Below the pieces are notes generated by a model, which worked only from the letters and a program-made list of their open reading frames with translations, was not told the DNA's origin and did no database searches. 29,999 nucleotides of DNA from a virus. The position numbers were made by a program, and so were the translations under genes. Below are positions 22,048 to 29,661 of this stretch, in pieces. Where the stretch lies: IMG/VR virus record IMGVR_UViG_3300027963_000237, positions 1 through 29,999 of that record, one strand, 5' to 3'. Every line of letters starts with the position of its first letter. Position 1 is the first letter of the stretch.

Positions 22048-22070
22048 GTTTGTAACTTATGTTATATTGG

Positions 22071-22078
22071 TATTTATA
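22071..22078 (+). promoter_or_regulatory. Late-type motif before the 22092 gene
   Basis: TATTTATA followed by GTAAA, as before the holin-like gene at 2515; 13 bases to the ATG. Confidence 0.5.
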
Positions 22079-22091
22079 GTAAATAATATAA

Positions 22092-23435
22092 ATGGCGTTT
22101 TATCCGGTAACTTCTTATTATGGAACATCAATTGGTGATATTTGTAATAACCCACCAATAACTTGGTATGTTCAAAACACTAATGTAATTGGTATAGGTA
22201 GTGTAATTTATAGTGATATATCAGGAAGTAATACCTACAAAAATACTTGGTTTTATATTACAGAACCAACAGATTATAATTTTAATAGGATATTTCATAC
22301 TGATGGTTCAGGTATAATTGACCAATTTGGTAGTCCTTCTGATTTTGCAACACCGATATTTGGTATAATTTACGCAGGTACAGATTGTTGTCATATAGAC
22401 AAATCTCCGTTATATTACGACGCTAGTCAATTATTTGATATCGGTGTTAATGTTTATAGTAATTTATGTTTAACAATACCTGCCGGTGATGATATAGGTG
22501 TTAAAATATGGGTACCGTCTTACACTTTATCAATAAGTTATTTGATTGATATTGTTGATGGTACTATTGCTGATTTTAGAGAAGATGGTGTTTGTATTGC
22601 TACCGACCCATATCTTTTTGAATTAGGTAGTTTGGTTAATCCTTGTAATACTAATCAAACGTACTATGTTAATTTATTTCCCGATATAGTACCAATACGA
22701 GTTGGAACAACAATTTGGACAGTCCCTCAATTGGGTGGGTGTGTGATTACTTCAGAAACAACATTAACCGATGGATATGATAATACGATCTATTATAATA
22801 TAGATGGTGGTGAGGTAACGTCTGTAAATTCTTGTATTGCTCCAGAATCGCCAACCCCAACACCCACTCCAACTGAAACACCTACGCCCACAGTAACACA
22901 GACACCTACGATTACTCCAACCATCACTCCTACTCAAACACCTACAATAACTCCTACAACTACACCAACAATTACTTCGACTCAAACACCTACAACTACC
23001 ACCACACCAACAAGATCATTAACACCAACACCAACAATCACACCAACTAGTACACGTAGTCCTATAACAACACAAACACCTACCCCAACACCATCAAGGA
23101 CATCAGGTGATTTATTTTGTTATACTTGGGCAAATGCTGATCAAGTTTGGGATACAAGTATTTTAACTTGGGCGGAGTTTTGTATCATCATTCCGATTGT
23201 TACCCCAACGACGGCTGGAAGTGGATCTATGTCTATGGTTAGAGATCGATTGAGAAAACTACCAGAAGAAGATAAAAAAATTATTATCGGATTATTCACC
23301 AGATTGGAAGTTGATGAGATTGTTTTTGAAAAAAGAGAGAACAAACAAAAGAACAAAATGGTTAAAATTAAAATTTCTGATGTGGATGTTACAATAAAAG
23401 AGAGTAAAAACGTAAGTGTTAAGATAATTATATAA
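22092..23435 (+). CDS. Probable virion protein with Thr/Pro-rich stalk
   Basis: Residues 1-250 are a beta-rich domain with many aromatic residues and cysteines. Residues about 252-336 are a low-complexity Thr/Pro stalk (PTPTPT, TETPTP, TQTPTI repeats). The C-terminal ~110 residues switch to a charged domain with an amphipathic helix (RDRLRKLPEEDKKIIIGLF), ending in a basic stretch. A stalk between two folded domains fits an extended tail or head-fibre protein. It is divergent from the fibre operon and shares the intergenic late-type motifs. Confidence 0.7.
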   Translation: MAFYPVTSYYGTSIGDICNNPPITWYVQNTNVIGIGSVIYSDISGSNTYKNTWFYITEPTDYNFNRIFHTDGSGIIDQFGSPSDFATPIFGIIYAGTDCCHIDKSPLYYDASQLFDIGVNVYSNLCLTIPAGDDIGVKIWVPSYTLSISYLIDIVDGTIADFREDGVCIATDPYLFELGSLVNPCNTNQTYYVNLFPDIVPIRVGTTIWTVPQLGGCVITSETTLTDGYDNTIYYNIDGGEVTSVNSCIAPESPTPTPTPTETPTPTVTQTPTITPTITPTQTPTITPTTTPTITSTQTPTTTTTPTRSLTPTPTITPTSTRSPITTQTPTPTPSRTSGDLFCYTWANADQVWDTSILTWAEFCIIIPIVTPTTAGSGSMSMVRDRLRKLPEEDKKIIIGLFTRLEVDEIVFEKRENKQKNKMVKIKISDVDVTIKESKNVSVKIII

Positions 23436-23446
23436 AAAGACATAAT

Positions 23447-23995
23447 ATGGCTTACAAATTATTTTCAGACAAAGCAAACAAATTTAATTGTAATATACAA
23501 GTTGAAGGAACATCATTCGCTAATTCAAAATTAAGAATGATTCTTGAAACAGATGAATTAAATTATATGTTTACAGGTCATATTCACGAAACAGGTGTTT
23601 GTGATGTTAATATTCCAAAAACTAAACATTTCCTTCCTGAAGGTACAATTGGAAATATGCGATTGGAAGTGATTGCTGATGATGTTTATTTTGAACCTTG
23701 GTCGTCCGAATTTATTGTTGCAACAGAAAAGAAAGTTGCGGTGGTTGTTCAAGAACAACAAGAAGATGAAAAACCGAAAGTTCGTGTTGAGGTGTTCCAA
23801 CAACCTGAAGAAAAGAAAATTGTTAAGGAATCTCCAAAACCTGTCGTTAAAGAGGTGAAACCTGTGATTAAAGAAAAGGTTATTGAAAAACCAAAGATTA
23901 AAGAATCTGTAACAAAGAAACCTGTTAAAAAAGAGCGTACTCTTAAATTTACACAGGAACAGATCCTTGATTTGATGAAAAAAGGTTTAATTTAA
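23447..23995 (+). CDS. Probable virion-associated protein with Lys/Pro/Glu linker
   Basis: Residues 1-90 look like a small beta domain (NIQVEGTSF, LRMILETDELNYMFTG). Residues about 105-165 are a repetitive Lys/Pro/Glu/Val-rich linker, and the end (FTQEQILDLMKKGLI) is an amphipathic helix. This layout, with a short C-terminal helix after a linker, resembles phage proteins that dock on a partner. It follows the 22092 gene by 11 bases; its stop overlaps the stop of the convergent metallopeptidase gene. Confidence 0.65.
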   Translation: MAYKLFSDKANKFNCNIQVEGTSFANSKLRMILETDELNYMFTGHIHETGVCDVNIPKTKHFLPEGTIGNMRLEVIADDVYFEPWSSEFIVATEKKVAVVVQEQQEDEKPKVRVEVFQQPEEKKIVKESPKPVVKEVKPVIKEKVIEKPKIKESVTKKPVKKERTLKFTQEQILDLMKKGLI

Positions 23996-25077
23996 CCAAT
24001 ATTTTTTGTGTCACCCTTCTCAACAGAGACGAAGTAATTATGCATCGTACTTAAAAAGTTATAATCGATGTAGAAATACTTATCCTCAATCTTGTAAGTT
24101 AATATCTCACTTACTATCCATTGTACATCAACAAAATACTTTTTGAACTCATTTGTAAATGTTTCATAACTTCCTTTATACCAATACTTGAGATTCATTT
24201 GTCCTGTATTGAAAATCGCTTTGTTTAATTCTCGAGTAAATAAACTTAGAGGGTTTAGTTTTTCAAATTTTGATTGTTGTTGAATTGTCTTCAATTCTTC
24301 TTCACTAACACTTGGATACTTGTCAAATATTGTTTTAAACTTTGACTCAAAAATTTTTTTGAATTCATCAGGTGAAATATTTTGGTCACTTGTTATACCT
24401 AAAACTTCTCTGAATTCTTTGAGTCTTGCCATCGTCTCGTCTGGTGAATATCTATAATCGTAAGCAACATCATCGTATGCATATCTATCACCCTTTATTT
24501 TTGTGGGTGAAGTTGGTAACTTATTCCAACTATCCCCTACGAAAAACTCTGCGGGTAAACTTGTTAAATTCGTGTCATATATTGAACGATATATTGCGTG
24601 TCTTAACTCGTGTCGGATAACTTTCTTCAATGTCTCTAGTGAATCACTACCCCTTTCTTTGGCATTATTGACAATACCCTCGGAATTGATATCAAGAATT
24701 GGTCCTGTTTGACCATCATCACTAAAAGTACCAAGACGTTTAGGGTCTGAATTATCACCATAAATTAGTTTTAGTTTTTCAACATAAGGTGTTAATTCTT
24801 CCATAATCCAAGTTATCACCTGGTTCTCACCATATTTCTTAATGTATTTAGGTATGACGTATGAAATAATTTTCTTTTTAATCGCTTCATTTTTTAATTC
24901 ATTTACCGCCTCATTTTTAAATGGTAATGAAAAAGTATTCAACTCACTTTCAGTTTGAGGAAACGTTGGTGGAATGATGAATTTTGTGTCCTGTTCAGAA
25001 ACCAAACTCTTTTTATAATCATTATGCAACTTAAGAATTTCAATTCTTTCAGATTCGGTAATAATAAACTTCCCCAT
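23992..25077 (-). CDS. Tagged HExxH metallopeptidase-like protein, 361 aa
   Basis: The N-terminus MGKFIITESERIEILKLHND with a later SLVSEQ is a tag of the ITES type ending in V-S-E-Q. A metallopeptidase motif HELRH follows at 156-160 (His156, Glu157, His160), within an aliphatic helix (LKKVIRHELRHAIY), and Glu214 in SPDETMARL is a candidate third ligand. The rest is helical and charged with no other known domain. It is the third tagged metallopeptidase of the window, far from the other two. TATTTATT lies 14 bases upstream. Confidence 0.75.
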   Translation of the reverse strand: MGKFIITESERIEILKLHNDYKKSLVSEQDTKFIIPPTFPQTESELNTFSLPFKNEAVNELKNEAIKKKIISYVIPKYIKKYGENQVITWIMEELTPYVEKLKLIYGDNSDPKRLGTFSDDGQTGPILDINSEGIVNNAKERGSDSLETLKKVIRHELRHAIYRSIYDTNLTSLPAEFFVGDSWNKLPTSPTKIKGDRYAYDDVAYDYRYSPDETMARLKEFREVLGITSDQNISPDEFKKIFESKFKTIFDKYPSVSEEELKTIQQQSKFEKLNPLSLFTRELNKAIFNTGQMNLKYWYKGSYETFTNEFKKYFVDVQWIVSEILTYKIEDKYFYIDYNFLSTMHNYFVSVEKGDTKNIG

Positions 25078-25091
25078 ATCTATCTTTTAAT

Positions 25092-25099
25092 AATAAATA
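25092..25099 (-). promoter_or_regulatory. Late-type motif before tagged metallopeptidase
   Basis: Minus-strand TATTTATT, 14 bases before the ATG at 25077. Confidence 0.45.
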
Positions 25100-25110
25100 T
25101 GGGGAATTAG

Positions 25111-26157
25111 TCATAATTTCATGAACTCGGGTTTAAGTTGTTTCCAAATGATGTGATCATATGTTTTTCCATCCCACATATTGAACAGAACACCTTGTAG
25201 TTCTTTTGGGTGTGTTAAAACAAAATCAACATATTCTCGTCTAGTTGGTTCCAAATCCTCATTACCATATCTATATTCGGAATATAACCCCAAACACTTG
25301 GTTTTGATGTTGTTGTATGAAGTTATTAACTCCTCGGAATATGATGAAACTTTATTATAGAATTCATCAGGAACATCCTTAATGATTGTTAATAGGTCAT
25401 CCCCCTTTGATAGACATTCCCAAACCGAAGTTGTGGATAATCCTGTCATTATCTTGTGAAGACGAATATATTCAGCACCCTTAACCTTCATTCGGTCCCC
25501 ATTGGAGAACCTGACAACGAAACCCTCAGCGTCGTCTCTAACCATTTGTTTTAATACTGAATAGTCCGATATACTATCATATTTTTTAACAACTTTAAAT
25601 CCGAGATTGTTGATTAAGTTCTTCAATCTAACGTCAACACCTTCACCATACAAATCAACCTCATATCCAGTTTCAGTGTTTATCACACCAAGTAATATAA
25701 CATCTTCAAAATCATAAGAACAAACTATTCTGTTTTCAGGATATATTATCTCAAATAAATAAGTGTAATCTTTATGTAATTTGTTGTAATCGTAGTTAGA
25801 TAACATTTCCATACCTTTCACCGCTTGGTCAGAAGTGAATGAACCACGAGTTGCCATAACCCAATTCCCATCATAGTAGAACAATAATCCCAATGAACCA
25901 TCCATTTTCTCCCAGACTTCAAAATCAGAAGTTGGGGTATGTTTTCCTTCCTCAATATTGAAGAATTTTTTGAATGGTCTTGCAATAATCTTACCATCAG
26001 AGTTGGTTACCAAACCTCGGCACATCAATGTAATGTCATCCCACATCCCTTGAAATTGCACATTTTCGCAGTAATTCCATATTGTAAGGTCTAATGTAGG
26101 ATGGGCTTGATTATAAAGTAGTCCTTTTTCTAAATAAGATTGTAATATTGTATTCAT
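25111..26157 (-). CDS. rnlA: RNA ligase, T4 Rnl1 family
   Basis: The ATG at 26157 (MNTILQSYLE) is chosen since a longer frame would start inside the promoter. The 348-residue protein has the nucleotidyltransferase motifs in order: a CRGLV stretch (46-50), motif I EKMDGS with the adenylated Lys84, a motif III-like FEIIYPENRIV, motif IV EGFVVRF and motif V MKVKGAEY. T4 Rnl1 (374 aa) rejoins tRNA cut by host anticodon nucleases, so this is a likely counter-defence repair enzyme. A P-loop kinase at 28602 could supply the end-healing step. It has a host-type promoter five bases before the ATG. Confidence 0.9.
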   Translation of the reverse strand: MNTILQSYLEKGLLYNQAHPTLDLTIWNYCENVQFQGMWDDITLMCRGLVTNSDGKIIARPFKKFFNIEEGKHTPTSDFEVWEKMDGSLGLLFYYDGNWVMATRGSFTSDQAVKGMEMLSNYDYNKLHKDYTYLFEIIYPENRIVCSYDFEDVILLGVINTETGYEVDLYGEGVDVRLKNLINNLGFKVVKKYDSISDYSVLKQMVRDDAEGFVVRFSNGDRMKVKGAEYIRLHKIMTGLSTTSVWECLSKGDDLLTIIKDVPDEFYNKVSSYSEELITSYNNIKTKCLGLYSEYRYGNEDLEPTRREYVDFVLTHPKELQGVLFNMWDGKTYDHIIWKQLKPEFMKL

Positions 26158-26162
26158 AGGTA

Positions 26163-26194
26163 CAAAGATAAATAAAAAAAGGTTTGTTTCCAAA
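26163..26194 (-). promoter_or_regulatory. Host-type promoter for RNA ligase
   Basis: Minus-strand TTTG (26191-26194), 20 bp, TATCTTTG (26163-26170). The -33 box is inside the terminator stem of the upstream gene. Confidence 0.75.
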
Positions 26195-26200
26195 CCTTTT
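26174..26200 (-). terminator. Intrinsic terminator after the 26210 gene
   Basis: AAAAGGTTTG pairs perfectly with CAAACCTTTT around TTTC; runs of A and T on both sides allow both directions. Confidence 0.75.
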
Positions 26201-26209
26201 CTATTTTTT

Positions 26210-26983
26210 TTAACTAAATAATCTCATCAGTTCTTTCATTCGTGAAAATCCTTCACCTATTTTATTGAAAGGTGTTCGTTTTCTGTCAAATTTATTACTT
26301 ACCTCATCACACTGCACTATTTGTGTGGAAAACATTCTCAATAAAAATGCTATTACTAACTTACTTATTTCGTATTGTATTTCCTGGTTAAGAAATGAAC
26401 CAACTCTCACACCACCACTAGATTGTGATAATAACATATTCATATCAGGTGAAAAGCTTTTAAACGACTTTTGGTTTTCAAAATTAATTAAAGTATTTCT
26501 GTCATCCAAAATCGCACTTTCATCGTCCATTGAGGTTGGAAAACATTCTGACACAAACTCACCATCAACTAATTCGAACCTCTTATCTTCAAAATTAATC
26601 AAGATAGTAAATTTCGTTTTGAAAATTCTATCTATGTTAATACTATATGTGAATTCCATTTTGTTACCATTGTCTCTTGGATCATGAAGAATTCTGTATG
26701 ATTGTTTTATTAACTCTGGAAGATTTGCATTCATAGTTTCTTCTCTATCTTCCATCGAATCAAAGTTCAAACCAATTCTACCCTTTTTAACATATAATGC
26801 GTAAGATTGTGCCGTTCTTACACCTTCTTCCGTTATATCATCTGAGGTGAATAATTTAGCAATTCTATCGGCTAGATACGCACCATTAAAAATACTAGTA
26901 CCCAACGTTCTTTTAGTCGTATCTTTTTTGTATCTTCTTCCACCTTCACCGGAAGCGTCTTCGTTAAATTCGTAATTTTCCAT
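26210..26983 (-). CDS. Unknown protein, 257 aa
   Basis: The ATG at 26983 (MENYEFNEDA) is chosen because the TATTTATT motif lies at 26987-26994 and an upstream start would read through it. The protein has a Gly/Arg/Lys-rich N-terminus (GEGGRRYKK), a middle mixed domain and a C-terminal helix rich in Ser, Phe and Arg. No family is recognised. It has no tag of the LxE type. Confidence 0.6.
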   Translation of the reverse strand: MENYEFNEDASGEGGRRYKKDTTKRTLGTSIFNGAYLADRIAKLFTSDDITEEGVRTAQSYALYVKKGRIGLNFDSMEDREETMNANLPELIKQSYRILHDPRDNGNKMEFTYSINIDRIFKTKFTILINFEDKRFELVDGEFVSECFPTSMDDESAILDDRNTLINFENQKSFKSFSPDMNMLLSQSSGGVRVGSFLNQEIQYEISKLVIAFLLRMFSTQIVQCDEVSNKFDRKRTPFNKIGEGFSRMKELMRLFS

Positions 26984-26984
26984 G

Positions 26985-27028
26985 ATAATAAATATATCGT
27001 CACATTGAAAATAACACGATTGGGTTAT
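26985..27028 (-). promoter_or_regulatory. Late-type motif plus 19-bp operator-like repeat, copy A
   Basis: Minus-strand TATTTATT (26987-26994) followed upstream by AATAACACGATTGGGTTAT (plus strand, 27010-27028), a dyad with AATAAC/GTTAT arms. The element with the same spacing recurs at 27959-28002. Confidence 0.65.
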
Positions 27029-27077
27029 ACACAATGTTGTATTCGTGTTTCAAAATAAATTCAGTTATAAAATCTTT

Positions 27078-27941
27078 TTAATTGTTTTTCTTCATTTTAG
27101 GTTTATTAATATCTTCCATTTCTATAGCCGCTAAAAATTCTTCTTCATCGTCCCCTCTATCTATTAAAAAAGAAACTTCATCATATCTTTTTTTAAATTC
27201 TACATTTGGGTCATACCTTTTATCGTCCAACATATTCAATAAACCTAATTTTATGCTATTATCTGTTTCTTTTACAAAGGTTTTAGTTATAAAATAATCA
27301 GTACCTAATATATTATTAAAACGATTTAACAATTCTTCTATTTTTCCTTTTATTATTTTTATATCTGTTAATTGCATACTATTTTCATCTAAAACATCAA
27401 ATTTGTCATAATTGTATAAGGATAATTTTTTTCCGTAAAAAGTATTAGTGTGACCATTCATTTTAATAAACCTACTAAGAGCCCCATCCAAATCTAATTC
27501 TTTCAGTGGTTTGAATCGATATTCAACACCAAACTCTTTTATCTTATCTATGTTTTTATATTCAACAAAAGCATACAAAGGGTGTGTTACATATCTTGAA
27601 TCAGGTGATGATAATATCGCATGTTTTTTGATAAATTTAGATGCTTCATTCCTTTTAAGTTCATTATTTGAGGGAATAGGATAAATTCTGTATGGTTTGA
27701 GAGTATTGTCAGTACTATCTCTCACCACTAAAAAATCACTTATATTTTTACCATTTGAGTAACCTATAACAGATTCAAGATATTCATTAGCGTCATCTTC
27801 TGAACTAAACCACCGACCAACAATGTACCGGTTAGTGAAAGAATCTAAATCTAATTCATCATAACTTAAATAAGTATTTTCTTTTAGATATTTTCTAATA
27901 GAGTTGTATATCTGTTTTCGTGTATTAAAATTTTTTCCCAT
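27078..27941 (-). CDS. Tagged-like unknown protein, 287 aa
   Basis: The N-terminus MGKNFNTRKQIYNSIRKYLK then EN is a weaker member of the tag group, ending L-K-E. The body is charged, with alternating helix and strand character, many Lys, Asp and Tyr, and a basic tail (KPKMKKNN). No family is recognised. It shares its upstream element with the 26983 gene, so the two are probably regulated together although each has its own motif. Confidence 0.6.
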   Translation of the reverse strand: MGKNFNTRKQIYNSIRKYLKENTYLSYDELDLDSFTNRYIVGRWFSSEDDANEYLESVIGYSNGKNISDFLVVRDSTDNTLKPYRIYPIPSNNELKRNEASKFIKKHAILSSPDSRYVTHPLYAFVEYKNIDKIKEFGVEYRFKPLKELDLDGALSRFIKMNGHTNTFYGKKLSLYNYDKFDVLDENSMQLTDIKIIKGKIEELLNRFNNILGTDYFITKTFVKETDNSIKLGLLNMLDDKRYDPNVEFKKRYDEVSFLIDRGDDEEEFLAAIEMEDINKPKMKKNN

Positions 27942-27958
27942 ACTATGTTACACATTTG

Positions 27959-28002
27959 TTAATAAATATATTACCCGATTGAGAATAACACGATTGGGTT
28001 AT
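27959..28002 (-). promoter_or_regulatory. Late-type motif plus 19-bp operator-like repeat, copy B
   Basis: TATTTATT (minus strand, 27961-27968) and AATAACACGATTGGGTTAT (plus strand, 27984-28002). The 19-mer is identical to copy A. The rest of 28003-28130 is AT-rich and I see no gene in it. Confidence 0.65.
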
Positions 28003-28130
28003 TTGAGTGGATATCTATTTCTAGAAAAGTATTTTTGAATTTTGATTTACAAAACTTGATTTTAAATTTTAAGATTTGTTAAGAAACTCAACCTTAGAGT
28101 GGTGTGTGTATCCTAGTTATATTCAAGTTT

Positions 28131-28283
28131 TTAAAATTTATTTTCTTTTCGTTCAACCAAAAACTCAAGCATAGTTCTATATGCAAGTATTGGTAGTAAA
28201 TCAAGCGGTGCGGAATATTCTTTACCTTCAAATATCACAATTTTTGGTATCCAAGTCAGTTGTCCTTTTTCTATTTCTATCAT
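28131..28283 (-). CDS. Unknown small protein, 50 aa
   Basis: A frame of 50 codons starting MIEIEKGQLTWIPKIVIFEG and ending ERKENKF. It has a mixed, folded-looking composition with no known motif. It fills the space between the 27941 gene's upstream region and the hairpin at 28317; codon use looks like that of its neighbours. Confidence 0.45.
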   Translation of the reverse strand: MIEIEKGQLTWIPKIVIFEGKEYSAPLDLLPILAYRTMLEFLVERKENKF

Positions 28284-28316
28284 TTGTATAAATTTTAAAA
28301 ACCTAAATATAACAAA

Positions 28317-28347
28317 GAATATGTGTCATTTAAACGAACACATATTC
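28317..28347 (-). terminator. Stem-loop after the 28366 gene
   Basis: A perfect 10-bp stem, GAATATGTGT with ACACATATTC, around an 11-base loop. On the minus strand it is followed by TTTGTTATATTT, a modest T-run. Confidence 0.6.
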
Positions 28348-28365
28348 TCAACCGTTAGTAGTAAT

Positions 28366-28581
28366 TTATACTCCAACAAAATCAACTTTTAACAAGTTTT
28401 TACTTTTAAGTAATTCTGTCTTAACTCTGTTAGCATGTAACCAATCATCACAAGGTATAGTTGATTTTGTAATTTTTCCATTTTTATTAGTCATAGTGAA
28501 TTCGTATAAACTGATACTAACATCGGCTATATTCAATGTCGAGTTTTCACCTAATTTGAAATTTTTGTTTTCTTTACTCAT
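28366..28581 (-). CDS. Unknown small protein, 71 aa
   Basis: A Lys-rich 71-residue protein with no signal peptide, span or known motif. It lies 20 bases after the kinase gene, so it is probably the last gene of that transcript, and a hairpin follows. Confidence 0.55.
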   Translation of the reverse strand: MSKENKNFKLGENSTLNIADVSISLYEFTMTNKNGKITKSTIPCDDWLHANRVKTELLKSKNLLKVDFVGV

Positions 28582-28601
28582 TTTATCTATTATTTTCCAT
28601 T

Positions 28602-28997
28602 TTACAACTTCACTTCAAATCTATTTTTCATTACTTCTAACTTGTCTTCAGGTACACCATGAGTGTTTACACCACCATGTCTATTCTCAACAATGACTGA
28701 ATGTACTTGGTAACCATACTCTTCGGCTAACTTATAATATGCATCCATCTCCCATTCCTGAGTAAAGGTGTTGGAAACAACTATTGGTGAGTGTTTATAT
28801 ATCATTAGAAATTCAACCTCTTCCTGACACCACTTGTGTGCATCTTTAGTCTTTGATGGTTCAAACTTGTAGTTACCATCTCGGTCAACAAAGAACATAT
28901 CAGCCTCTTTATGACAATAGTCTTTATTCACTATCATTTTAGCTAATGTTGATTTACCTGAACCTGGTGTTCCGCGTAATAGGAGTATTTGTTTCAT
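28602..28997 (-). CDS. P-loop kinase, polynucleotide-kinase-like (AAA_33/N4BP2 type)
   Basis: A 131-residue ATPase with Walker A GTPGSGKST (residues 9-17), an EADMFFVDRDGNYKF stretch, SNTFTQEWEMDAYYK and the conserved NRHGGVNTHGVP followed by MKNRFE. This set matches the small kinase family related to the 5'-kinase domain of polynucleotide kinases. It overlaps the metallophosphoesterase gene by ATGA, and an RNA ligase is encoded 2.5 kb away, so a role in RNA end-healing is plausible. The specific substrate is not shown by the sequence. Confidence 0.8.
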   Translation of the reverse strand: MKQILLLRGTPGSGKSTLAKMIVNKDYCHKEADMFFVDRDGNYKFEPSKTKDAHKWCQEEVEFLMIYKHSPIVVSNTFTQEWEMDAYYKLAEEYGYQVHSVIVENRHGGVNTHGVPEDKLEVMKNRFEVKL

Positions 28998-29661
28998 AGT
29001 TTTTTCTCGTGATGATCTTTAGGCAATGTTAATTTTTTAATTGGTTGATTTCTCATAAGGTTTAAGATCCCGTGAATTTCAATAGGATACATTCCATTCC
29101 CATCAACACCAACATCCATAGCCTTACCATCAGCAATTCTCAAATTCGGTGGTAAGTGTACGTGTCCGTGTAAGTGAATGTTTCCTTCATTCATCCCGTC
29201 CCATGAACAAATCGGATAATGGCAACAAATTAAAGTATGTCTGTCTATTTTGTTACCTGGATGTTTTACTCTAAGGTCAATCATCAAGTAATCCTGAGTG
29301 GAAGTGAATAAAGATTGAATATCACCTTTGTTTCTTCGGATATGGTGATCGTGATTACCATATGTTAAGTGAATGTTCTTACAATTGATCCTGTTTCTAA
29401 ACTCCTCAATCATTTCAAATCCTCCAAAAGACCAATCTCCTAAGTGAATAAGAATATCATTTTCATGTACAATCTCATTGATGTTATTTACCAATGTATC
29501 ATTCATATGACTTAATGACTTGAAGTCTCTAGTTAAGTTCTCGGCTTGGTTCCACTTTGTAGTAGCTCTACAAATATTGCTATGCGAGTAGTGAGCTACG
29601 TGTCCGAGGTGAACCACAATCTAGGACTGTGCACCCCGGAACTCTTAATTTCAATTTTCAT
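28994..29661 (-). pseudogene. Calcineurin-like metallophosphoesterase, frame broken in the DxH motif
   Basis: The C-terminal frame carries most motifs: GDWSFGG, YGNHDHH, CHYPICSWDG and HGHVHLP. The expected N-terminal DxH metal-binding motif is split. From the ATG at 29661 the frame reads MKIEIKSSGVHSPRLWFTSD, then T and TAG stop; the remaining motif HYSHSNICR lies in another frame. Family members have SDTHFGHxNI, so removing the five bases TAGCT (minus strand, about 29593-29597) would restore SDTHYSHSNI. The ATG at 29661 overlaps the HNH gene end by 11 bases. The only start in the long frame is a GTG at 29617, which lacks the first metal ligand. A sequencing error, a real null, or a recoding event are all possible. 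Confidence 0.75.

Noticed and set aside
22764-22985. Cys/Ser/Arg-rich frame on the minus strand
   Set aside because: It is the reverse of the Thr/Pro-rich repeat of the 22092 gene; the composition comes from that repeat.
26158-26193. Longer N-terminus for RNA ligase
   Set aside because: It would place the TATCTTTG promoter box inside the coding sequence; the family alignment begins near MNTILQ.
28003-28130. Possible small RNA or gene in the gap
   Set aside because: Only AT-rich sequence; no open frame with a start and no stable hairpin with a T-run.
28285-28320. ATTCTTTG before the 28283 gene as a host-type promoter
   Set aside because: It lacks the TA of TAnnTTTG and overlaps the hairpin of the upstream gene.
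29615-29617. GTG as true start of the metallophosphoesterase
   Set aside because: It would omit the first metal ligand of the DxH motif, and the upstream ATG frame encodes exactly the missing WFTSD part.
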